From the NCBI RefSeq assembly GCF_017309385.1, contig NZ_JAFJMJ010000001.1, forward strand, positions 4,216,001-4,280,000: a stretch of DNA of 64,000 nucleotides, in the 5' to 3' direction. Numbering within the stretch: position 1 is the stretch's first letter; every line of letters starts with the position of its first letter. The stretch comes from Amycolatopsis sp. 195334CR (GTDB lineage: Bacteria > Actinomycetota > Actinomycetes > Mycobacteriales > Pseudonocardiaceae). The position numbers and the translations under genes were made by a program. Below, in pieces: positions 36,401 to 49,189 of the stretch. Below the pieces are notes generated by a model. It was not told the DNA's origin. It did no database searches and saw nothing but the letters and a program-made list of their open reading frames with translations.

Positions 36401-39400
36401 CGTCGAGGGGCTGGCGCTGATGGTGCCGCTGGCCTTCGACGACCGGTCCGGGGTCGCGGTGCAGGTGCGCGTCGGCGAGCCCGACGACCACGGCCGCCGC
36501 GAGGTCGGGGTGTACGCGCAACCGGCCGACGGCACCGGTCGCGAATGGACCCAGCACGTCGGCGGAACCCTGAGCACCAGCGAAGCCGTGCCGGAGGGCA
36601 TCGGCGAATGGCCGCCCGCCGGGGCCGAGGCCGTCGAGCTGGAGGGGCACTACGCCCGGCTCGCCGAGGAGGGCGGTCTGAGCTACGGCCCGGTGTTCCA
36701 GGGCCTGAAGGCGGTCTGGCGCGCCGAGAACGAGGTCTACGCCGAGGTCGAGCTGCCCGAGCAGGTCGAGGACGCGGCCGCGTTCGGGCTGCACCCGGCG
36801 CTGCTGGACGCGGCACTGCACGCGATCGTCTTCCTGGACGAGGAAAGCCGCGGGTTGCCGTTCGCCTGGCACGGTGCCTCGCTGCACGCGGTGGGCGCGT
36901 CGGTGCTGCGGGTCCGGCTGGCCCGCACCGGTGGCGACTCGATGTCCGTGACCGCGGTCGACGTCGAAGGCGCGCCGGTGCTTTCGGTGGAGTCCCTTTC
37001 GCTGCGGGCTTCTTCGGTCGACGAGGCACCGAAGCCGCAGGGCCGGGTCAACGACTCCCTGTTCGTGGTCGACTGGTCGGCCGCCGAACTCGCCACCGAC
37101 CGGCCCGCCGCGAAGTGGGCGCTCCACGGCGAGAACCTGTTCGGCCTCACGCCGACCGCCGACGCCGAGGAAGCCGACGCGATCCTGGCCCAGTTCGAGG
37201 GCGCGGACGGTACCGAGGCCGTGCACGAACTCACCGCCCGCGCGCAGGAACTGATCCGCGACACCCTGGCCGACGAGGCCGGGAAACCGCTGGTCCTGGT
37301 GACCCGCGGGGCGACCGCCGTCGGCGGTGAAGCCGTGCGGGACCTGGCTGCCGCCGCGGTGTGGGGCCTGGTGCGCTCGGCGCAGGCGGAGAACCCCGGC
37401 CGCTTCCTGCTCGCCGACCTCGACGGAACGGCCGAATCCACGGCCGTGCTGAACAACCTGACCGAACTGCTCGAACTCGGCGAAACCCAGGTCGCTCTAC
37501 GGGCGGGCACCGTCCACTTGGGACGGCTGGCCCGGCTTTCGGCGAGCCCCGCGCTGGTGCCGCCGGAGGGCACGCCGTGGCGGCTCGCCACCGCGAAAAA
37601 GGGCAGCCTGGACGAGCTGGTCCTGGCACCCTGTCCCGACCTGCTGGAACCGCTGACCGAACGCCAGGTGCGCGTGGCGATCCGCGCGGCCGGCCTGAAC
37701 TTCCGCGACGTGCTCAACGCGCTGGGCATGTACCCCGGTGAGGCGGGCGTGTTCGGCAACGAGGCCGCCGGCGTGGTGGTCCAGACCGGGCCGGACGTGG
37801 TCGGGCTGAAGCCCGGCGACCGGGTGATGGGCATGCTGTTCGGCGGGTTCGGCCCGGAGGGCGTGGTCGACGAGCGCTTCCTGACCAAGCTGCCGGAGAA
37901 CTGGTCGTTCGAGGAGGGCGCCGCGTACCCGCTGGTGTTCCTCACCGCGCACTACGCGCTGCACGACCTCGCCTCGGTCCAGCCGGGGGAGAAGGTGCTG
38001 GTGCACGCCGGGGCCGGTGGCGTCGGCATGGCCGCCATCCAGCTCGCCCAGCACTTCGGCGCCGAGGTCTACGCGACCGCCAGCGAGGGCAAGTGGGACA
38101 CCCTGCGCGGGTTCGGCCTGGACGACGACCACATCGCCTCCTCGCGCAACGCCGACTTCGAGGCCAAGTTCCCGCAGGTCGACGTGGTGCTCAACGCGCT
38201 GGCCGGGGAACTGATCGACGCGTCGCTGCGGTTGCTCGGCGAGGGCGGCCGGTTCCTGGAGATGGGCAAGACCGACCTGCGTGACCCGGCGAGCCTGCCC
38301 GGTATCGCCTACCAGGCCTTCGACCTCGGCTGGGTGGAGCTGGACCGGATCCAGCAGATGCACGGCGAGCTGAAGGAACTGTTCGCCGCCGGGGTCCTCC
38401 GGCCGCTGCCGATCCGCACCTGGGACGTGCGCCGGGCGAAGGACGCGTTCCGGTTCATGAGCCGCGCCCAGCACATCGGCAAGATCGTGCTGACCGTGCC
38501 CGGCCAGTGGGACGCCGAGGGCACGGTGCTGATCACCGGTGGCACCGGCGGGCTCGGCGCCGAGCTGGCGCGTCACCTGGTCGGCACCCGCGGCGTCCGG
38601 CACCTGCTGCTGACCAGCCGTCGCGGCCCGGACGCACCCGGCGCGGTCGAACTGCAGGCCGAGCTGATCGCGCACGGCGCCGACGTCGACGTGGTGGCCT
38701 GCGACGCGAGCGACCGCGACTCGGTCGCCGCACTGCTCGCGGGCGTGCCCGCCGAGCACCCGCTGACCGCCGTGGTGCACACCGCCGGCGTGCTCGACGA
38801 CGGTGTGGTCGGGTCGCTGACGCCGGACCGGATCAGCAAGGTGCTGCGGCCGAAGGTGGACGCCGCCTGGCACCTGCACGAGCTGACCCGCGACCTCGAC
38901 CTCGCCGACTTTGTGCTCTACTCCTCGATTTCCGGCGTGATGGGTGCGGCCGGGCAGGGCAACTACGCGGCGGCGAACAGCTACCTCGACGCACTCGCCA
39001 CGCAGCGCCGGGCCGCCGGGCTGCCCGCGTCCTCGCTGGCCTGGGGCGCCTGGGCGGGCGCCGGGATGGCGAGCGACATGGACGCCGCCGCGCTGGAGCG
39101 CATGGCCCGTGCCGGAACCCCGGCGTTGTCGGTGGAACTGGGGCTGTCGCTGTTCGACGCGGCGATCACGGTGGACGAACCGCTGGTGGTGCCCGCGAGC
39201 ATCATCACCAGTTCGACTGCCGCGCCGATGTCGGTGCCGCCGATGCTGCGCGGCCTGATGACCACCGGCCGTCGCAAGGCGGCGAGCGGCGGCCGGAGCA
39301 GCGGCGCGCTGCGGAAGCTGGAGGCCCTGAGCCGCGACGAGCGCGTGCGGGCCCTCGTCGACCTCGTGCGCACCGAAGCGGCGGCCGTGCTCGGCCACGA

Positions 39401-42400
39401 CTCGACCGACGCGGTGGACACCGAACGCGACTTCCGCCAGCTGGGCTTCGACTCCCTGACCGCGGTCGAACTGCGCAACCGGCTGGGCCAGGCGACCGGG
39501 ATGAGCCTGCCCGCCACGCTGGTCTTCGACTACCCGACCCCGCAGGTGCTCGCGGAGTTCCTGAACACCGAGCTGTTCGGTGACGACGAGCCGGTGGACG
39601 ACCTGCCGACCGTGGCGAGGGTGGCCGACGAGCCGATCGTGATCGTCGGCCTGAGCTGCCGCTTCCCCGGTGGCGTCAACTCGCCGGAAGAGCTGTGGGA
39701 CCTGCTGGTCGACGGCCGGGACGCGATCAGCGGCTTCCCCGAGGACCGCGGCTGGAACCTGGAGTGGCTCGCCGGTGGTGGCCCGGGCAGCAGTGTCACC
39801 GGCCAGGGCGGGTTCCTGCCCGGGGTGGCCGGGTTCGACCCCGGCTTCTTCGGGATCTCGCCGCGCGAGGCGGTCGCGATGGACCCGCAGCAGCGGTTGC
39901 TCCTGGAGACCTCGTGGGAGGCGATCGAGCGGGCGGGCATCGACCCGGCTTCGCTGCGCGGCAGCCGGACCGGCGTGTACGTCGGCACGAGCGGCCAGGA
40001 CTACTCGCAGCTGGTCATGGGCGCGCAGGAGAGCATGGAGGGCCACGCCGGAACGGGCACGTCGGCCAGTGTGATCTCCGGGCGCCTGTCCTACACCTTC
40101 GGGCTGGAGGGCCCGGCGGTCACCGTCGACACCGCGTGCTCGTCTTCGCTGGTGGCGCTGCACTTCGCGTCGCAGGCGCTCCGAAGTGGAGAGTGCTCGC
40201 TGGCGCTCGCCGGTGGCGTGACGGTGATGGCCACGCCGGGCATGTTCATGGAGTTCTCGCGGCAGGGCGGGCTCGCGCAGGACGGCCGGTGCAAGGCGTT
40301 CGCGGACAGCGCGGACGGCACGGGCTGGTCCGAGGGCGTCGGCGTGCTGGTGCTGGAGCGCCTGTCGGACGCCCAGCGGAACGGCCACAAGATCCTCGCC
40401 GTGGTGCGGGGTTCCGCGATCAACCAGGACGGCGCGTCCAACGGCTTGACCGCGCCGAACGGACCGTCGCAGCAGCGGGTGATCCGGCAGGCCCTGGCTT
40501 CCGCTGGTCTGTCCACTTCGGACGTCGACGCGGTGGAGGCGCACGGCACCGGGACCGCGCTTGGTGACCCGATCGAGGCGCAGGCGCTGCTCGCTACCTA
40601 CGGCCGCAACCGGGAAGAGCCGCTGTGGCTGGGTTCGATCAAGTCGAACCTGGGGCACACGCAGGCCGCCGCCGGGGTCGCCGGCGTGATCAAGATGGTG
40701 CTGTCGCTGCAGAACCGGGTCCTGCCGCGCACGCTGCACGTCGACCAGCCGTCCACCCACGTGGACTGGAACACCGGCAAGGTCTCGCTGCTGACCGCGC
40801 CGCGTGAGTGGGAGCCCGCCGACCGGCCCCTGCGCGGTGGCATTTCGTCGTTCGGCATCAGCGGGACGAACGCGCACATCATCCTGGAGCAGGCGCCCGA
40901 AACCGAGGTCGCCGAGAAGCCGGAACCGACCTTCACCCCGGCCGTGGTGCCGTGGCTGGTCTCGGCGAAGTCCGAGGCCGCGCTGGACGCCCAGGTCGCT
41001 CGGGTCAAGGCACTCGACGGCGCCTCCCTCGACATCGGGTACTCGCTGGCCAACGGCCGGTCCCGGTTCGAACACCGGGCGGTGCTGGTCGACGGCACGG
41101 AGGTCGCGCGGGGCACCGCGAGCACCCGCAAGCTCACGTTCCTGTTCGCCGGACAGGGGTCGCAGCGGATCGGCATGGGCCGGGAGCTGTACGAGCGGTA
41201 CCCGGTGTTCCGGGCGGCGCTGGACGAGGTGTTCGCGCACCTCGACATCCGCGAGGTGATGTGGGGCGACGACCAGGACGCCCTGAACCAGACCGGCAAC
41301 GCGCAGCCCGCGTTGTTCGCGCTGGAAGTGGCGTTGTTCCGTCTGGCCGAGTCGTGGGGCATCAAGCCGGACGCGCTCGCCGGGCATTCGATCGGTGAGA
41401 TCGCGGCGGCCCACGTGGCCGGGGTGCTGTCGCTGGAGGACGCGTGCACGCTGGTGTCCGCGCGCGCCCGGCTGATGCAGGCATTGCCGACCGGCGGCGC
41501 CATGGTGGCCATCAAGGCGGCCGAGGACGAGATCACCTTGACCGAGGGTGTTTCGATCGCCGCGGTGAACGGGCCTTCCAGTGTGGTGATCGCGGGTGAG
41601 GAAGCCGCGGTGCTGGAGATCGCGGCTGGTTTCGAGAAGACCTCGCGGTTGAAGGTGTCGCACGCGTTCCACTCGCCGCTGATGGACCCGATGCTGGATG
41701 ACTTCCGCGCGGCCATCGAGGGCCTGACCTTCCACGAGCCGAGCATTCCGCTGCCCGGTGGGGTCACGTCGGTGGACTACTGGGTCCGGCACGTGCGCGA
41801 CACCGTGCGCTTCGCCGACCACCTCACCCCCGACGCCGCCTACCTTGAACTCGGCCCGGACAGCACGCTCTCGGCGATGGCCGCCGAGGTCGCCGAACTC
41901 GCGGTGCCCAGCCTCCGCAAGGATCGCGACGAGGAGAAGTCGCTGGTCACCGCGCTGGCCCGGCTGCACGTCGCGGGGGTGCGGATCGACTGGACGGCCT
42001 TCTTCGACGGCACCGGCGCGCAGCAGGTCGAACTGCCGACCTACGCCTTCCAGCACGAGCACTTCTGGGTCGAGGGCGGTGGGTTCGGCACCCAGTTCGG
42101 TGCCGGGCAGGACCCGGTGGACCAGGCGTTCTGGGCCGCGGTCGAACGCGAGGACCTGGCCACGCTGGCCGAAACGCTGGAACTGGACGACCACACCGTC
42201 TCGGCCGTGGTGCCCGCGCTGTCGGCGTGGCGCACCCGCAGGCACGCGCAGTCCACTGTGGATTCCTGGCTGTTCCGCGAGGAGTGGCAGCAGCTCAGCC
42301 TCACCGACGACGCGTCCGGGAGCTGGCTGGTCGCCGTTCCCGCGGAAGCGGACGAGGTCTGGACCGGCGCGCTGATCGGCTCGCTCGGTGCCGAGGTCAC

Positions 42401-45400
42401 GCGCGTCGAGATCACCGACCGCGCTTCGCTGGCCGGGCAACTGTCCGGCGTCACCGCCGACCGCGTGCTGTCCCTGGCCGGGGTCACCGGCACGACGACC
42501 CTGTTCCAGGCGCTCGGGGACGCCGGGGTGCTCTCGCCGGTCTGGGCGGTCACCCGGGGAGCGGTCTCGATCGGCCGCACCGATCCGGTGCTGGACGCCG
42601 GCCAGGCCGCCGTCTGGGGCCTCGGCCGGGTCGCCGCGCTGGAGCAGCCGCAGCGCTGGGGTGGCCTGATCGACCTGCCGGAGAAGCTGGACGACCGCGT
42701 GCTGCGGCGCCTGCCCGCGGTGTTCGGCAGCACCGAGGACCAGGTCGCCGTGCGGCCGCACGGGGTGTTCGGCCGACGGCTGCTCGCCGCGACCGGCGAC
42801 CGTGCGGTCTGGGAGCCGACCGGCACCGCGCTGATCACCGGTGGCACCGGGGCGCTGGGTGCCCGGGTCGCGCGTGACCTGGCCCGTCGCGGTATCGGCG
42901 GGTTCGTGCTGGTCAGCCGCCGTGGTCCCGACGCGCCGGGCGCCGCCGAACTGCGCGAGGAGCTCACCGGACTCGGTGCCGACGTCACCATCGCGGCCTG
43001 CGACGTGGCGGACCGCGACGCCGTGGCCGCACTGCTCGACGAGATCCCGGACCTGACCGCCGTGGTGCACACGGCCGGTGTGCTCGACGACGGTGTGCTG
43101 GAAAGCCTGACGCCGGAACGGTTCGAGGCGGTGTTCGCGGCCAAGGTCGATTCGGCTCACGTCCTCGACGAACTCACGCGAGAGCGGGACCTCGCCGCGT
43201 TCGTGTTGTTCTCCTCGGTCGCCGGCGCGGTCGGCAACCCGGGCCAGGGCAACTACGCCGCGGCCAACGCGGTACTCGACGCACTGGCCCAGCAGCGCCG
43301 CGACCGCGGCCTGCCCGCCACCTCGATCGCCTGGGGTGCCTGGGCCGGTGGCGGTATGGCCGAGCAGGCGCGGGCCGGCTCCGCCACGCTCGACCCCGAA
43401 CTGGCGATCACCGCGCTGTGGCAGCTCGCCGCCGAAGGCTCGGCCACCACGGTGGTCGCGGACCTGCGCCAGCCGCAGCTCCTGCACGGCCTGCTGAGCA
43501 TGCGGCCGGCCCCGCTGCTGTCCGAACTGCCCGAGGCCCGGCGCGTGCTGGACGAGGTCGAGAACGAGCGCCGCGAGGCCGCCTCCGCCGCGTCCGAACT
43601 GCAGCGCAGCCTCCGCGCGCTGAGCGGCGAGCAGCGGGTCGAGCCGGTGCTGGACCTGGTGCGCACGCGGGCCGCCGAGGTGCTCGGGCACTCGGGCAAG
43701 GACGCGGTCAGCGTCGACAAGGCGTTCCGCGACCTCGGGTTCGACTCGCTCACCGCGGTCGAGCTGCGCAACCAGATCGCCGCGCTGACCGGGCTGACGC
43801 TGCCCGCGAGCCTGGTCTTCGACTACCCGACGCCGCAGGTGCTCGCCGAGTACCTGCTCGCCGAACTGCTCGGTGAGGGCTCGCTGCTCGACGAACCCAC
43901 CGCGGTTGCCGAGGTGACCGACGAGCCGGTGGTCATCGTCGGCCTGAGCTGCAAGTTCCCCGGTGGTGTGAACACGCCGGAGGACCTGTGGCAGCTGCTG
44001 GTCGAGGGTGGCGACGCGATCAGCGAGTTCCCGGATGACCGCGGTTGGGAGACCGACTGGCTCAGCGGTGACGGCCCGTCGAGCGGGGCGACCGGGCGTG
44101 GTGGCTTCCTGCCCGGCGTGGCCGGGTTCGACGCCTCGTTCTTCGGGATCTCCCCGCGCGAAGCGGTCGCGATGGACCCGCAGCAGCGGTTGCTCCTGGA
44201 AAGCACGTGGGAGGCGATCGAGCGGGCCGGCATCGACCCGACCTCGTTGCGCGGCAGCCGGACCGGCGTCTACGTCGGCACCAACGGGCAGGACTACCAG
44301 CACCTGGTGATGCGGTCGCAGGACGACATGGAGGGCCACGCCGGTACCGGGACCTCGGCCAGCGTGATCTCCGGCCGCCTGTCCTACACCTTCGGCTTCG
44401 AGGGCCCGGCGGTCACTGTCGACACCGCGTGCTCGTCTTCCTTGGTGGCACTGCACTTCGCCGCCCAGGCGCTCCGAAGTGGAGAGTGCTCGCTGGCGCT
44501 GGCGAGCGGGGTCACGGTGATGACCACGCCGTCCAGCTTCGGCGGCTTCGACCGGCAGGGCGGCCTCGCGCAGGACGGCCGGTCGAAGGCGTTCGCCGAC
44601 GGCGCGGACGGCACGGGCTGGTCCGAGGGCGTCGGTGTGCTGGTGGTCGAGCGGCTGTCGGACGCGGAACGCAACGGGCACAAGATCCTCGCCGTGGTGC
44701 GGGGTTCCGCGATCAACCAGGACGGTGCGTCGAACGGGCTGACCGCGCCGAACGGGCCCTCGCAGCAGCGGGTCATCCGGCAGGCGCTGACCAGTGCCGG
44801 ACTGCAGCCGTCCGATGTGGACGCCGTCGAGGCGCACGGCACCGGGACCGCGCTGGGTGACCCGATCGAGGCGCAGGCGCTGCTGGCGACCTACGGCCGC
44901 AACCGGAACGAGCCGCTGTGGCTGGGTTCGGTGAAGTCGAACCTCGGGCACACGCAGGCCGCCGCCGGTGTGGCGGGTGTGATCAAGATGGTGCTCGCCA
45001 TGCAGCACGGCGTGCTGCCGCGCACCATGCACGTCACCCGTCCCTCGTCCCATGTGGACTGGACCTCGGGCGCGGTGTCGCTGCTGACCGCGCCGCGGGA
45101 ATGGCCCGAGGTCGACCGGCCGTACCGCGCCGGGGTCTCGTCGTTCGGCATCAGCGGCACGAACGCGCACGTGATCCTGGAGCAGGCGCCACCGCAGGCG
45201 CCGGTGATCGAGCAGGCGCGGATCGAACCGAAGGCGGTTCCGCTGCCGGTGTCGGCTCGCAGCCGGGCCGCGCTGGACGAGCAGATCGACCGGATCCGGG
45301 CCGCCGAGGGGAATCCGCTGGACACCGGCTACTCGCTGGTGACCGGCCGGGCGAACCTCGACCACCGCGCGGTGCTCCTGTCCACTGAGGACGGAATCAA

Positions 45401-48400
45401 CGAGGTGGCCCGTGGTTCGGCCACCGGGCGCTCACTGGGTGTGCTGTTCTCCGGTCAGGGTTCGCAGCGGATCGGCATGGGGCGGGCACTGCACGCCCGG
45501 TTCGAGGTGTTCGCCGACGCCCTCGACGCGATTCTGGCGAAGCTCGACCCGCGGGTGCGCGACGTGATGTGGGGCGAGGACCAGGAAGCGCTGAACCAGA
45601 CCGGATTCGCGCAGCCCGCGCTCTTCGCCGTCGAGGTGGCGTTGTTCCGGCTGATCGAGTCGTGGGGCATCAAGCCGGACCACCTGGCCGGGCACTCCAT
45701 CGGTGAGGTCGCCGCCGCGCACGTGGCCGGGGTGTTCTCCCTGGAGGACGCGTGCAAATTGGTCAACGCCCGCGCGAGCCTCATGCAGGCGCTGCCCACG
45801 GGCGGCGCGATGATCGCGCTCCAAACCGCGGAAGACGAACTGGCGCTTCCCGAGGGCGTGTCGGTCGCGGCGGTCAACGGGCCGCGGTCGCTGGTGATCG
45901 CCGGGGACGAGGCGGCGGCCGAGGCGGTGGCCTCGAAGTTCGCCAAGTCTAGGCGTTTGCCGGTCAGCCATGCGTTCCACTCACCTTTGATGAACCCGAT
46001 GCTGGACGACTTCCGTGCCGTGGTGGCGGGGCTGACCTTCGCCGAGCCACGGCTCCCGGTCGTGACCAGCGGAGACGTCACGTCGCCCGAGTACTGGGTC
46101 CGGCACGTGCGGGACACCGTGCGGTTCGCCGACGCCGTCACGACGATGACCGGCGCGGGTGTCACGGCGTTCCTGGAGCTGGGGCCGGACGGGGTGCTCA
46201 CCGCGATGGCCGCCGAATCCGCGCCCGACGCGGTGCTGGTGCCGGTGTGCCGCAAGGACCGCGACGAGGAGACCGCCGCGCTGACCGCGCTGGCCAAGCT
46301 GCACGTCAGCGGGGTCGGCGTGGACTGGCGGCCGGTGTTCGCCGGCACCGGTGCCCGCCGGACCGACCTGCCCGCCTACGCCTTCCAGCACGAGGACTTC
46401 TGGCCGGTCACCGCCGGGGCGCGCCGCGGCGATGTCGGTGACATCGGCCTGGTCGCCGCCGAGCACCCGCTGCTCGGCGCGGCGATGCCGGTGGCAGGCT
46501 CCGACGGGCTGGTGTTCACCAGCCGGATCGCGCCCGCCGCGTTGCCGTGGATCTCCGAGCACGTGGTGAACGGCGTGGCGACCTTCCCGGAGACCGGCTT
46601 CGCCGAGGTCGCCATCCGGGCCGCCGACCAGGTCGGCTGCGATCGGGTCGAGGAACTGACCGTGACCGCGCCGCTGGTGCTCGGCGAACGCGACGCGGTC
46701 GCGTTGCAGGTCTGGGTCCGCGGTGCCGACGAGGACGGCCGCCGGGCCATCGAGATCTACTCGCGGCCCAGCGACTCGCTCGACACCTGGACCACGCACG
46801 CCACCGGGGTGCTGAGCACCGGCGAGCAGATCGCGGAGTTCCCGGCCGAATGGCCCCCGGCCGGTGCCGAATCCGTGGATCTGGGCGACTGGTACGACGA
46901 CTCGGAGTTCGGTGCGACCTTCCGCGGCCTGACGGAAGCGTGGATCTCCGGCGATGAGGTGTACGCCGAGGTCGAACTGCCCGAGGACCTGGCGGACGCG
47001 GCCTACTTCGGGCTGCACCCGGCCCTGCTGGCCATCGCCACCCAGGCCGTCGATCTGGCCGATGTGGACGGTCTGGACGCCGGGCTCTCGCCCGCGGCCT
47101 GGACCGGGTTGTCGCTGCACGCCTCGGGTGCCACGGTGCTGCGGGTCAAGCTCAAGCGGACCGGCCGCGATTCGGTCTCGCTGACCGCGGCCGACGGTGA
47201 AGGCGCTCCCGTGTGCTCGGTCGAATCGCTGGTCATGCGGCCGCTGGTGGCGGTGCGGGAGACCGATCCGCAGCAGGACGCGCTGCTGACCGTGGATTGG
47301 GTGCCGGTGCCCGCCGAACTGGGGCCGGTGCCCGAGGGCAGCCGCTGGGCCGTGGTCGGGGCCGACGAACTGGGCGTCGGCGCGGCGGTCAAGTCCGCCG
47401 GGTTCGACGTCTCGGCGGCGGCGCAGTCCCTTGTGGACACCATTGCCGAATCGGACGGGGTACCGGATTTGATCCTGGTGCCGGTGACCGGTGGGGCCGA
47501 GGGTGATGTGCCGCAGCTGGTCCGCGAGGCCACCGGCCGCGTGCTCGGCATCGTGCAGGAGTACCTGGCGGACAGCCGGTTCGCCCGTTCCCGCGTGCTC
47601 TTCGTGACCCGCGGTGGTGGCGACCTGACCGCCGCACCGATCTGGGGTCTGGTGCGGACCGCCCAGTCCGAGAACCCCGGCAGCTTCCTGCTGGTGGACG
47701 TGGACGGCGAAGACCACTCGCTCGACCTCCTGCCGATGTTGCCCGCGCTGCTGACCTCCGGTGAGTCGCAGGTGGTCGTGCGCGACGGGGTGCCGAAGGT
47801 GGGCAGGCTGGCGCGGGCGGCCGAAGGCGCCCCGGCGCCGGAGTGGAACGCCGACGGAACCGTGCTGGTCACCGGTGGTACCGGCGGCCTCGGCGCGGAA
47901 CTGGCCCGGCACCTGGTCGGCGAACGCGGGGTGAAGCACCTCGTGCTCACCTCACGGCGTGGCCAGGACGCACCCGGCGCGCTCGAACTGCGGGCCGAGC
48001 TGACCGCGCACGGTGCCGAGGTCGACGTGGTGGCCTGCGACGTGGCCGACCGCGCCTCGGTCGACGCCCTGCTCGCGGGCATCTCCGGTGACCTGACCGC
48101 GGTGATCCACACGGCCGGTGTGCTCGACGACGGTGTGGTCGGCTCGCTCACCCCGGACCGACTGGACACGGTGATGCGGCCGAAGGTCGACGGCGCGTGG
48201 AACCTGCACGAGGCCACCCAGGACCGCGGACTGGCCGCGTTTGTCCTGTACTCCTCGGTTTCCGGGGTGCTCGGCAGCGCCGGGCAGGGCAACTACGCCG
48301 CGGCGAACGTGTTCCTCGACTCGCTGGCCCGCCACCGCCACGCGCTCGGCCTGCCCGCCACTTCGCTGGCGTGGGGCCCGTGGACCCAGGACGGCGGCAT

Positions 48401-49169
48401 GACCAGCGGCCTGGACGCGGGTGCGGTCGAGCGCATGGAGCGGTCGGTCACCCCGCCGCTGTCGCTGGCGCAGGGCCTGGCCCTGTTCGACGCGGCGACC
48501 GCCCGCGACGACGCCGTGCTGGTGCCGCTGCGGGTGCGGACCGGCAACGCCCGGTCCGACGCGCCGATCGCGCCGATCCTGCGCGGGCTGGTGCGCACCG
48601 GCCGCCGGACCGCCGGTGGCCGCGCGGGTGGCGGTGCCGGACTGGCCCAGCGCCTGACCGGGATGCGCGAGAACGAGCGCGTGCGGTTCGTGATGGACCT
48701 GGTGCGCACGCACGCCGCGGTGGTGCTCGGGCACGCGTCGGCCGACGCGATCGAGCCGGACCGCGAGTTCCGCCAGCTCGGGTTCGACTCGCTGACCGCG
48801 GTGGAGCTGCGCAACAGCCTCGCCGCGGCGACCGGTGCGGTGCTGCCCGCCACGCTGGTCTTCGACTACCCGACGCCCACGGCGCTCGCCGAGTTCCTGG
48901 TCGCCGAACTGCTCGGCACCGCGCCGGACGAGGGCCCGTCGCTGCTCGCCGAGCTGGACCGGCTGGAGAGCGCGCTGTCCGCCAGCGACGCGGGTGAACT
49001 GGCCAGGGCCGGGGTGGCCGCGCGGCTGCGGAACCTGCTCGCGCAGGTCGGTGGCGTGGGCAAGGCCGAAGAGGCGGCCCCGGTGGCGGAGCGGATCCAC
49101 GCGGCGAGCACCGACGAGGTGCTGGCCTTCATCGACAACGAACTGGGCCGCGGCTCGGCTGATCGCTGA
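27483..49169 (+). CDS. fscE-like: PKS2: four-module type I polyene macrolide synthase (NysJ/FscE type)
   Basis: Modular PKS of 7228 aa. The ATG at 27483 follows the PKS1 stop by 8 bases and has a purine-rich GGAAGTGAG upstream. It starts a typical docking helix (aa 1-34, [20 protein letters not shown]) directly before the first KS. Layout: KS-AT-DH-ER-KR-ACP, KS-AT-DH-ER-KR-ACP, KS-AT-KR-ACP, KS-AT-DH(dead)-KR-ACP, then a helical C-terminal docking tail (from about nt 48930). All ATs are malonyl type. As I recall, NysJ has three modules with reduction pattern full, KR, dead DH plus KR; this protein looks like NysJ with one extra fully reducing module in front. FscE of FR-008 also has four modules, but I cannot match its reduction pattern from memory. 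It should build C3-C10 of the macrolide. Confidence 0.95.
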   Translation: MNAPNEKVVEALRVAMKDAERLRRQNRELVAAASEPIAIVAMSCRFPGGISSPEALWDLVASGGDAISGFPAGRGWDTESLASAETDDRGTSMSLQGGFLSGVADFDPGFFGISPREAVTMDPQQRLLLETTWEAIERAGIDPSKLRGTRTGVFVGTNGQDYSHLMVRSVADATGDIGTGIAASAISGRVSYELGLEGPTVTVDTACSSSLVALHLAAHALRNGECSLALAGGVNIMATPGSLVEFSRQGGLARDGRCKAFSDDADGTGWSEGVGLLLLERLSDAQRNGHEVLAVVRGSAVNSDGESNGFTAPNGRAQQRVIRQALDRCGLAPSDVDVVEAHGTGTPLGDPIEARSLLATYGQNREHPLLLGSIKSNLGHTQAAAGVAGVIKMVMAMRHDLVPRTLHVSKPSTHVDWTTGAVRLLTEATPWPETGRAYRAAVSSFGVSGTNAHAIIEQAPPITVEAPPEVPEPAVVPWVLAGRTPSALRDQVSRLLSVVDDQRPVDLALSLATTRTSFEHRLAVVGGSREELCESLSAWVENGTARGVVTGEVNGRAKLGVLFSGQGAQRIGMGRELYGRFPVFATAFDEVLGELDRHLDGSLREVVWGEDAELLNQTGWTQPALFAIEVALFRLAESWGLAPDFVAGHSIGEIAAAYVAGVFSLEDAAGLVAARARLMQALPAGGAMVAIKATEDEITLTEGVSIAAINAPGSVVIAGDEAAVLEIASGFEKTTRLKVSHAFHSPLMDPMLDEFRRFAEGIAYAEPSIPVVSNLTGELATENELRSADYWVRHVREAVRFADGVRALAAAGAGVLLELGPDGALSGLAQQSADLPVAPALRKDRGEEAAILGALGKLHVHGVAVDWTAVLDGTGARRVPLPTYAFQHEKYWPSVSVRSGDISGLGLDSAEHPLLGAATTVAGSGELVMTGRLSLESHPWLADHAVGGAVLFPGTGFLELALRAADQVGCDRVHELTLVVPLVLAEKSSVTVQVWVGSPDAAGRRPVSVHSQHGGADSWVQHASGTLSDGAAVAPFTATEWPPAGATALDLDGFYERFAETGLTYGPVFQGVRAVWQGDGEIFAEVALPDSVEDAGEFGVHPALLDSALHASLFVHPDREDSGLLPFSWSGVSQHASGASTLRVRLAATADDAISVTAVDVQGEPVLSVESLALRSATAESTARAQSEQDSLFRLDWVTQPGAKSTEDTRWAMLGTGEAALGAAVAATGGSRVDSLDELAELSGGVPGIVFWPVASDGESAADVHELTARVLGTVQDWLADQRFGDSCLVVVTRGAVAAGDENVHDLPAAAVWGLVRSAQSENPGRLLLLDLDQTETDVLGTLPALRANGETQLAAREGELHVGRLARLASGTALVPPVGVPWRLDSGRKGSLDGLTLAPVPQLLEPVEGRQVRIAVRAAGLNFRDVLNALGMYPGDAGLFGSEAAGVVVETGPEVTELEPGDRVMGMLFGGMGPLGVVDERLLTKLPGEFSFETGASIPLVFLTAYYALVDLASVRPGEKVLVHAGAGGVGMAAVQLAQHLGAEVFATASEGKWDTLRGLGLDDDHIASSRSLDFEAKFPQVDVVLNALAGEFIDASLRLLVPGGRFLEMGKTDLRDPASLTEVSYQAFDLGWVDPDRIGAMLAELKDLFAAGAIRPLPIVTWDVRRSRDAFRFMSRAQHIGKIVLTVPTGWDPEGTVLITGGTGGLGGVLARHLVTKRGMKNLVLVSRSGENAAGAAELRDELVSDGASVTIAACDVADRDALESLLATIPNLTAVVHTAGVLDDGIVGSMTPERLDTVLRPKVDAAWHLHELTRDRDLAGFVLYSSVSGVMGSAGQANYSAANVWLDALAHRRRSEGLAATSVAWGAWTPEIGMTATVSDTDLRRMSESTNPLSVEQGLALFDAAIGCDEALLVALNGGAGQGGPAQGHVPALLRGLMRAGRRTAASGTSGGEGLAQHLLGLPEDERIRHLTELMRTEAAAVLGHSSPEAIGVDREFRQLGFDSLTAVELRNRLGSATGMTLPATLVFDYPTPRVLAEYLLDELVGAAEELTEIAPRAAGTGDDPVVIVGMSCRFPGGIDSPEDLWQFLLDGGDAITDFPPDRGWESDPTGGTEGAKGGFLADMAGFDTGFFGISPREAKAMDPQQRLVLEVSWEAIERAGIDAADLRGSQTGVFMGTGGQDYTNVVLRANEDLEGHASTGLAAAVISGRVSYSFGFVGPSLTIDTACSSSLTALHLAAQSLRTGESSLALVGGVAVMSTPMSFAGFTAQGGLAPDGRCRAFSDDASGTSWSEGVGVLVMERLSDAQRNGHQVLATLRGSAVNQDGASNGLTAPNGPSQRRVIRAALAGAGLAASDVDVVEAHGTGTKLGDPIEAQALLATYGQDRERPLLLGSVKSNLGHTQAAAGVAGVIKTVLALRHGVVPKTLHVAEPTSHVDWTTGAVQLVTEATEWPEAGRARRAGVSSFSLSGTNAHVIFEHTPVIEAAPAERDEPEVVALPVSAKTPEAVDGQLARIRTFLEDHSALDTAYSLVTTRTELEHRAVLLSTKDGVTEVARGSAVDRPLAVLFSGQGSQRLGMGRELHARYPVFAEALDTVLAGLDPSVREVMWGGSAERLNETGYTQPALFAIEVALFRLVESWGVKPRFLAGHSIGEIAAAHVAGVFSLEDACTLVTARSNLMQALPAGGAMVAIRATEAQVAPLLTEGVSIAAVNGPSSVVIAGEEAAVLEIASGFEKTSRLKVSHAFHSPLMDPMLDDFRAAIEGLTFAEPQLPVITSGDVTSPEYWVRHVREAVRFADAVSTLVTERAGVFLELGPEGVLSAMVAETAPDAVVVPVLRKDRPEEAAALTALAKLHVHGVPVDWRGWFAGTGARRIDLPTYAFQHEKCWPSMATGARAGDVSGLGLFSTKHPLLTAAMAVAGSDEIVLTGRLALTTHPWLADHRVGGRVVFPGTGFLDLVIRAGDLVGCDRVEGLALMVPLAFDDRSGVAVQVRVGEPDDHGRREVGVYAQPADGTGREWTQHVGGTLSTSEAVPEGIGEWPPAGAEAVELEGHYARLAEEGGLSYGPVFQGLKAVWRAENEVYAEVELPEQVEDAAAFGLHPALLDAALHAIVFLDEESRGLPFAWHGASLHAVGASVLRVRLARTGGDSMSVTAVDVEGAPVLSVESLSLRASSVDEAPKPQGRVNDSLFVVDWSAAELATDRPAAKWALHGENLFGLTPTADAEEADAILAQFEGADGTEAVHELTARAQELIRDTLADEAGKPLVLVTRGATAVGGEAVRDLAAAAVWGLVRSAQAENPGRFLLADLDGTAESTAVLNNLTELLELGETQVALRAGTVHLGRLARLSASPALVPPEGTPWRLATAKKGSLDELVLAPCPDLLEPLTERQVRVAIRAAGLNFRDVLNALGMYPGEAGVFGNEAAGVVVQTGPDVVGLKPGDRVMGMLFGGFGPEGVVDERFLTKLPENWSFEEGAAYPLVFLTAHYALHDLASVQPGEKVLVHAGAGGVGMAAIQLAQHFGAEVYATASEGKWDTLRGFGLDDDHIASSRNADFEAKFPQVDVVLNALAGELIDASLRLLGEGGRFLEMGKTDLRDPASLPGIAYQAFDLGWVELDRIQQMHGELKELFAAGVLRPLPIRTWDVRRAKDAFRFMSRAQHIGKIVLTVPGQWDAEGTVLITGGTGGLGAELARHLVGTRGVRHLLLTSRRGPDAPGAVELQAELIAHGADVDVVACDASDRDSVAALLAGVPAEHPLTAVVHTAGVLDDGVVGSLTPDRISKVLRPKVDAAWHLHELTRDLDLADFVLYSSISGVMGAAGQGNYAAANSYLDALATQRRAAGLPASSLAWGAWAGAGMASDMDAAALERMARAGTPALSVELGLSLFDAAITVDEPLVVPASIITSSTAAPMSVPPMLRGLMTTGRRKAASGGRSSGALRKLEALSRDERVRALVDLVRTEAAAVLGHDSTDAVDTERDFRQLGFDSLTAVELRNRLGQATGMSLPATLVFDYPTPQVLAEFLNTELFGDDEPVDDLPTVARVADEPIVIVGLSCRFPGGVNSPEELWDLLVDGRDAISGFPEDRGWNLEWLAGGGPGSSVTGQGGFLPGVAGFDPGFFGISPREAVAMDPQQRLLLETSWEAIERAGIDPASLRGSRTGVYVGTSGQDYSQLVMGAQESMEGHAGTGTSASVISGRLSYTFGLEGPAVTVDTACSSSLVALHFASQALRSGECSLALAGGVTVMATPGMFMEFSRQGGLAQDGRCKAFADSADGTGWSEGVGVLVLERLSDAQRNGHKILAVVRGSAINQDGASNGLTAPNGPSQQRVIRQALASAGLSTSDVDAVEAHGTGTALGDPIEAQALLATYGRNREEPLWLGSIKSNLGHTQAAAGVAGVIKMVLSLQNRVLPRTLHVDQPSTHVDWNTGKVSLLTAPREWEPADRPLRGGISSFGISGTNAHIILEQAPETEVAEKPEPTFTPAVVPWLVSAKSEAALDAQVARVKALDGASLDIGYSLANGRSRFEHRAVLVDGTEVARGTASTRKLTFLFAGQGSQRIGMGRELYERYPVFRAALDEVFAHLDIREVMWGDDQDALNQTGNAQPALFALEVALFRLAESWGIKPDALAGHSIGEIAAAHVAGVLSLEDACTLVSARARLMQALPTGGAMVAIKAAEDEITLTEGVSIAAVNGPSSVVIAGEEAAVLEIAAGFEKTSRLKVSHAFHSPLMDPMLDDFRAAIEGLTFHEPSIPLPGGVTSVDYWVRHVRDTVRFADHLTPDAAYLELGPDSTLSAMAAEVAELAVPSLRKDRDEEKSLVTALARLHVAGVRIDWTAFFDGTGAQQVELPTYAFQHEHFWVEGGGFGTQFGAGQDPVDQAFWAAVEREDLATLAETLELDDHTVSAVVPALSAWRTRRHAQSTVDSWLFREEWQQLSLTDDASGSWLVAVPAEADEVWTGALIGSLGAEVTRVEITDRASLAGQLSGVTADRVLSLAGVTGTTTLFQALGDAGVLSPVWAVTRGAVSIGRTDPVLDAGQAAVWGLGRVAALEQPQRWGGLIDLPEKLDDRVLRRLPAVFGSTEDQVAVRPHGVFGRRLLAATGDRAVWEPTGTALITGGTGALGARVARDLARRGIGGFVLVSRRGPDAPGAAELREELTGLGADVTIAACDVADRDAVAALLDEIPDLTAVVHTAGVLDDGVLESLTPERFEAVFAAKVDSAHVLDELTRERDLAAFVLFSSVAGAVGNPGQGNYAAANAVLDALAQQRRDRGLPATSIAWGAWAGGGMAEQARAGSATLDPELAITALWQLAAEGSATTVVADLRQPQLLHGLLSMRPAPLLSELPEARRVLDEVENERREAASAASELQRSLRALSGEQRVEPVLDLVRTRAAEVLGHSGKDAVSVDKAFRDLGFDSLTAVELRNQIAALTGLTLPASLVFDYPTPQVLAEYLLAELLGEGSLLDEPTAVAEVTDEPVVIVGLSCKFPGGVNTPEDLWQLLVEGGDAISEFPDDRGWETDWLSGDGPSSGATGRGGFLPGVAGFDASFFGISPREAVAMDPQQRLLLESTWEAIERAGIDPTSLRGSRTGVYVGTNGQDYQHLVMRSQDDMEGHAGTGTSASVISGRLSYTFGFEGPAVTVDTACSSSLVALHFAAQALRSGECSLALASGVTVMTTPSSFGGFDRQGGLAQDGRSKAFADGADGTGWSEGVGVLVVERLSDAERNGHKILAVVRGSAINQDGASNGLTAPNGPSQQRVIRQALTSAGLQPSDVDAVEAHGTGTALGDPIEAQALLATYGRNRNEPLWLGSVKSNLGHTQAAAGVAGVIKMVLAMQHGVLPRTMHVTRPSSHVDWTSGAVSLLTAPREWPEVDRPYRAGVSSFGISGTNAHVILEQAPPQAPVIEQARIEPKAVPLPVSARSRAALDEQIDRIRAAEGNPLDTGYSLVTGRANLDHRAVLLSTEDGINEVARGSATGRSLGVLFSGQGSQRIGMGRALHARFEVFADALDAILAKLDPRVRDVMWGEDQEALNQTGFAQPALFAVEVALFRLIESWGIKPDHLAGHSIGEVAAAHVAGVFSLEDACKLVNARASLMQALPTGGAMIALQTAEDELALPEGVSVAAVNGPRSLVIAGDEAAAEAVASKFAKSRRLPVSHAFHSPLMNPMLDDFRAVVAGLTFAEPRLPVVTSGDVTSPEYWVRHVRDTVRFADAVTTMTGAGVTAFLELGPDGVLTAMAAESAPDAVLVPVCRKDRDEETAALTALAKLHVSGVGVDWRPVFAGTGARRTDLPAYAFQHEDFWPVTAGARRGDVGDIGLVAAEHPLLGAAMPVAGSDGLVFTSRIAPAALPWISEHVVNGVATFPETGFAEVAIRAADQVGCDRVEELTVTAPLVLGERDAVALQVWVRGADEDGRRAIEIYSRPSDSLDTWTTHATGVLSTGEQIAEFPAEWPPAGAESVDLGDWYDDSEFGATFRGLTEAWISGDEVYAEVELPEDLADAAYFGLHPALLAIATQAVDLADVDGLDAGLSPAAWTGLSLHASGATVLRVKLKRTGRDSVSLTAADGEGAPVCSVESLVMRPLVAVRETDPQQDALLTVDWVPVPAELGPVPEGSRWAVVGADELGVGAAVKSAGFDVSAAAQSLVDTIAESDGVPDLILVPVTGGAEGDVPQLVREATGRVLGIVQEYLADSRFARSRVLFVTRGGGDLTAAPIWGLVRTAQSENPGSFLLVDVDGEDHSLDLLPMLPALLTSGESQVVVRDGVPKVGRLARAAEGAPAPEWNADGTVLVTGGTGGLGAELARHLVGERGVKHLVLTSRRGQDAPGALELRAELTAHGAEVDVVACDVADRASVDALLAGISGDLTAVIHTAGVLDDGVVGSLTPDRLDTVMRPKVDGAWNLHEATQDRGLAAFVLYSSVSGVLGSAGQGNYAAANVFLDSLARHRHALGLPATSLAWGPWTQDGGMTSGLDAGAVERMERSVTPPLSLAQGLALFDAATARDDAVLVPLRVRTGNARSDAPIAPILRGLVRTGRRTAGGRAGGGAGLAQRLTGMRENERVRFVMDLVRTHAAVVLGHASADAIEPDREFRQLGFDSLTAVELRNSLAAATGAVLPATLVFDYPTPTALAEFLVAELLGTAPDEGPSLLAELDRLESALSASDAGELARAGVAARLRNLLAQVGGVGKAEEAAPVAERIHAASTDEVLAFIDNELGRGSADR
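27585..33680 (+). other. PKS2 module 7: KS-AT(malonyl)-DH-ER-KR-ACP, fully reducing
   Basis: KS about 27585-28870, AT from 29154 (GHSIGE, HAFH), DH 30216-31020 (HxxxGxxxxP and HPALLD intact), ER about 31662-32555 ([10 protein letters not shown] substrate region and [14 protein letters not shown] motif), KR core from 32577 (GGTGGLG, LDD, NYSAAN), ACP Ser 33501-33503. Every reductive domain looks active, so the module should leave a methylene at C11. The ER is highly similar to that of the next module. Confidence 0.9.
33681..39626 (+). other. PKS2 module 8: KS-AT(malonyl)-DH-ER-KR-ACP, fully reducing
   Basis: KS about 33681-34935, AT from 35178 (GHSIGE, HAFH), DH 36219-37020 (HxxxGxxxxP and HPALLD intact), ER about 37617-38500 (GAGGVGMAA), KR core from 38526 (GGTGGLG, LDD, NYAAAN), ACP Ser 39453-39455. 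It should leave a methylene at C9. With module 7 this gives two fully reduced beta-carbons in a row. The domain order and long identical peptide blocks shared with module 7 suggest a tandem module duplication. Confidence 0.9.
39627..43919 (+). other. PKS2 module 9: KS-AT(malonyl)-KR-ACP
   Basis: KS about 39627-40895, AT from 41130 (GHSIGE, HAFH), KR core from 42828 (GGTGALG, LDD, NYAAAN: B type, active), ACP Ser 43746-43748. It should leave the C7 hydroxyl. The AT9 core around 41553-41733 is almost identical in DNA to the AT8 core around 35613-35793, a sign of recent homogenisation between neighbouring modules. Confidence 0.88.
43920..49166 (+). other. PKS2 module 10: KS-AT(malonyl)-DH(inactive)-KR-ACP plus docking tail
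   Basis: KS about 43920-45190, AT from 45432 (GHSIGE, HAFH), DH remnant 46464-47250, KR core from 47862 (GGTGGLG, LDD, NYAAAN), ACP Ser 48789-48791. The DH keeps His and the HxxxGxxxxP spacing, but the catalytic Asp of HPALLD is Ala (codon 47031-47033). The usual YGPxFxG strand reads FGATFRG and the Gly after the Pro is Glu. It should not dehydrate, leaving the C5 hydroxyl. The nystatin module 17 is also described as carrying a non-functional DH. Confidence 0.87.
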
Positions 49170-49189
49170 CAGGGAGAGGTTTTCCGACG

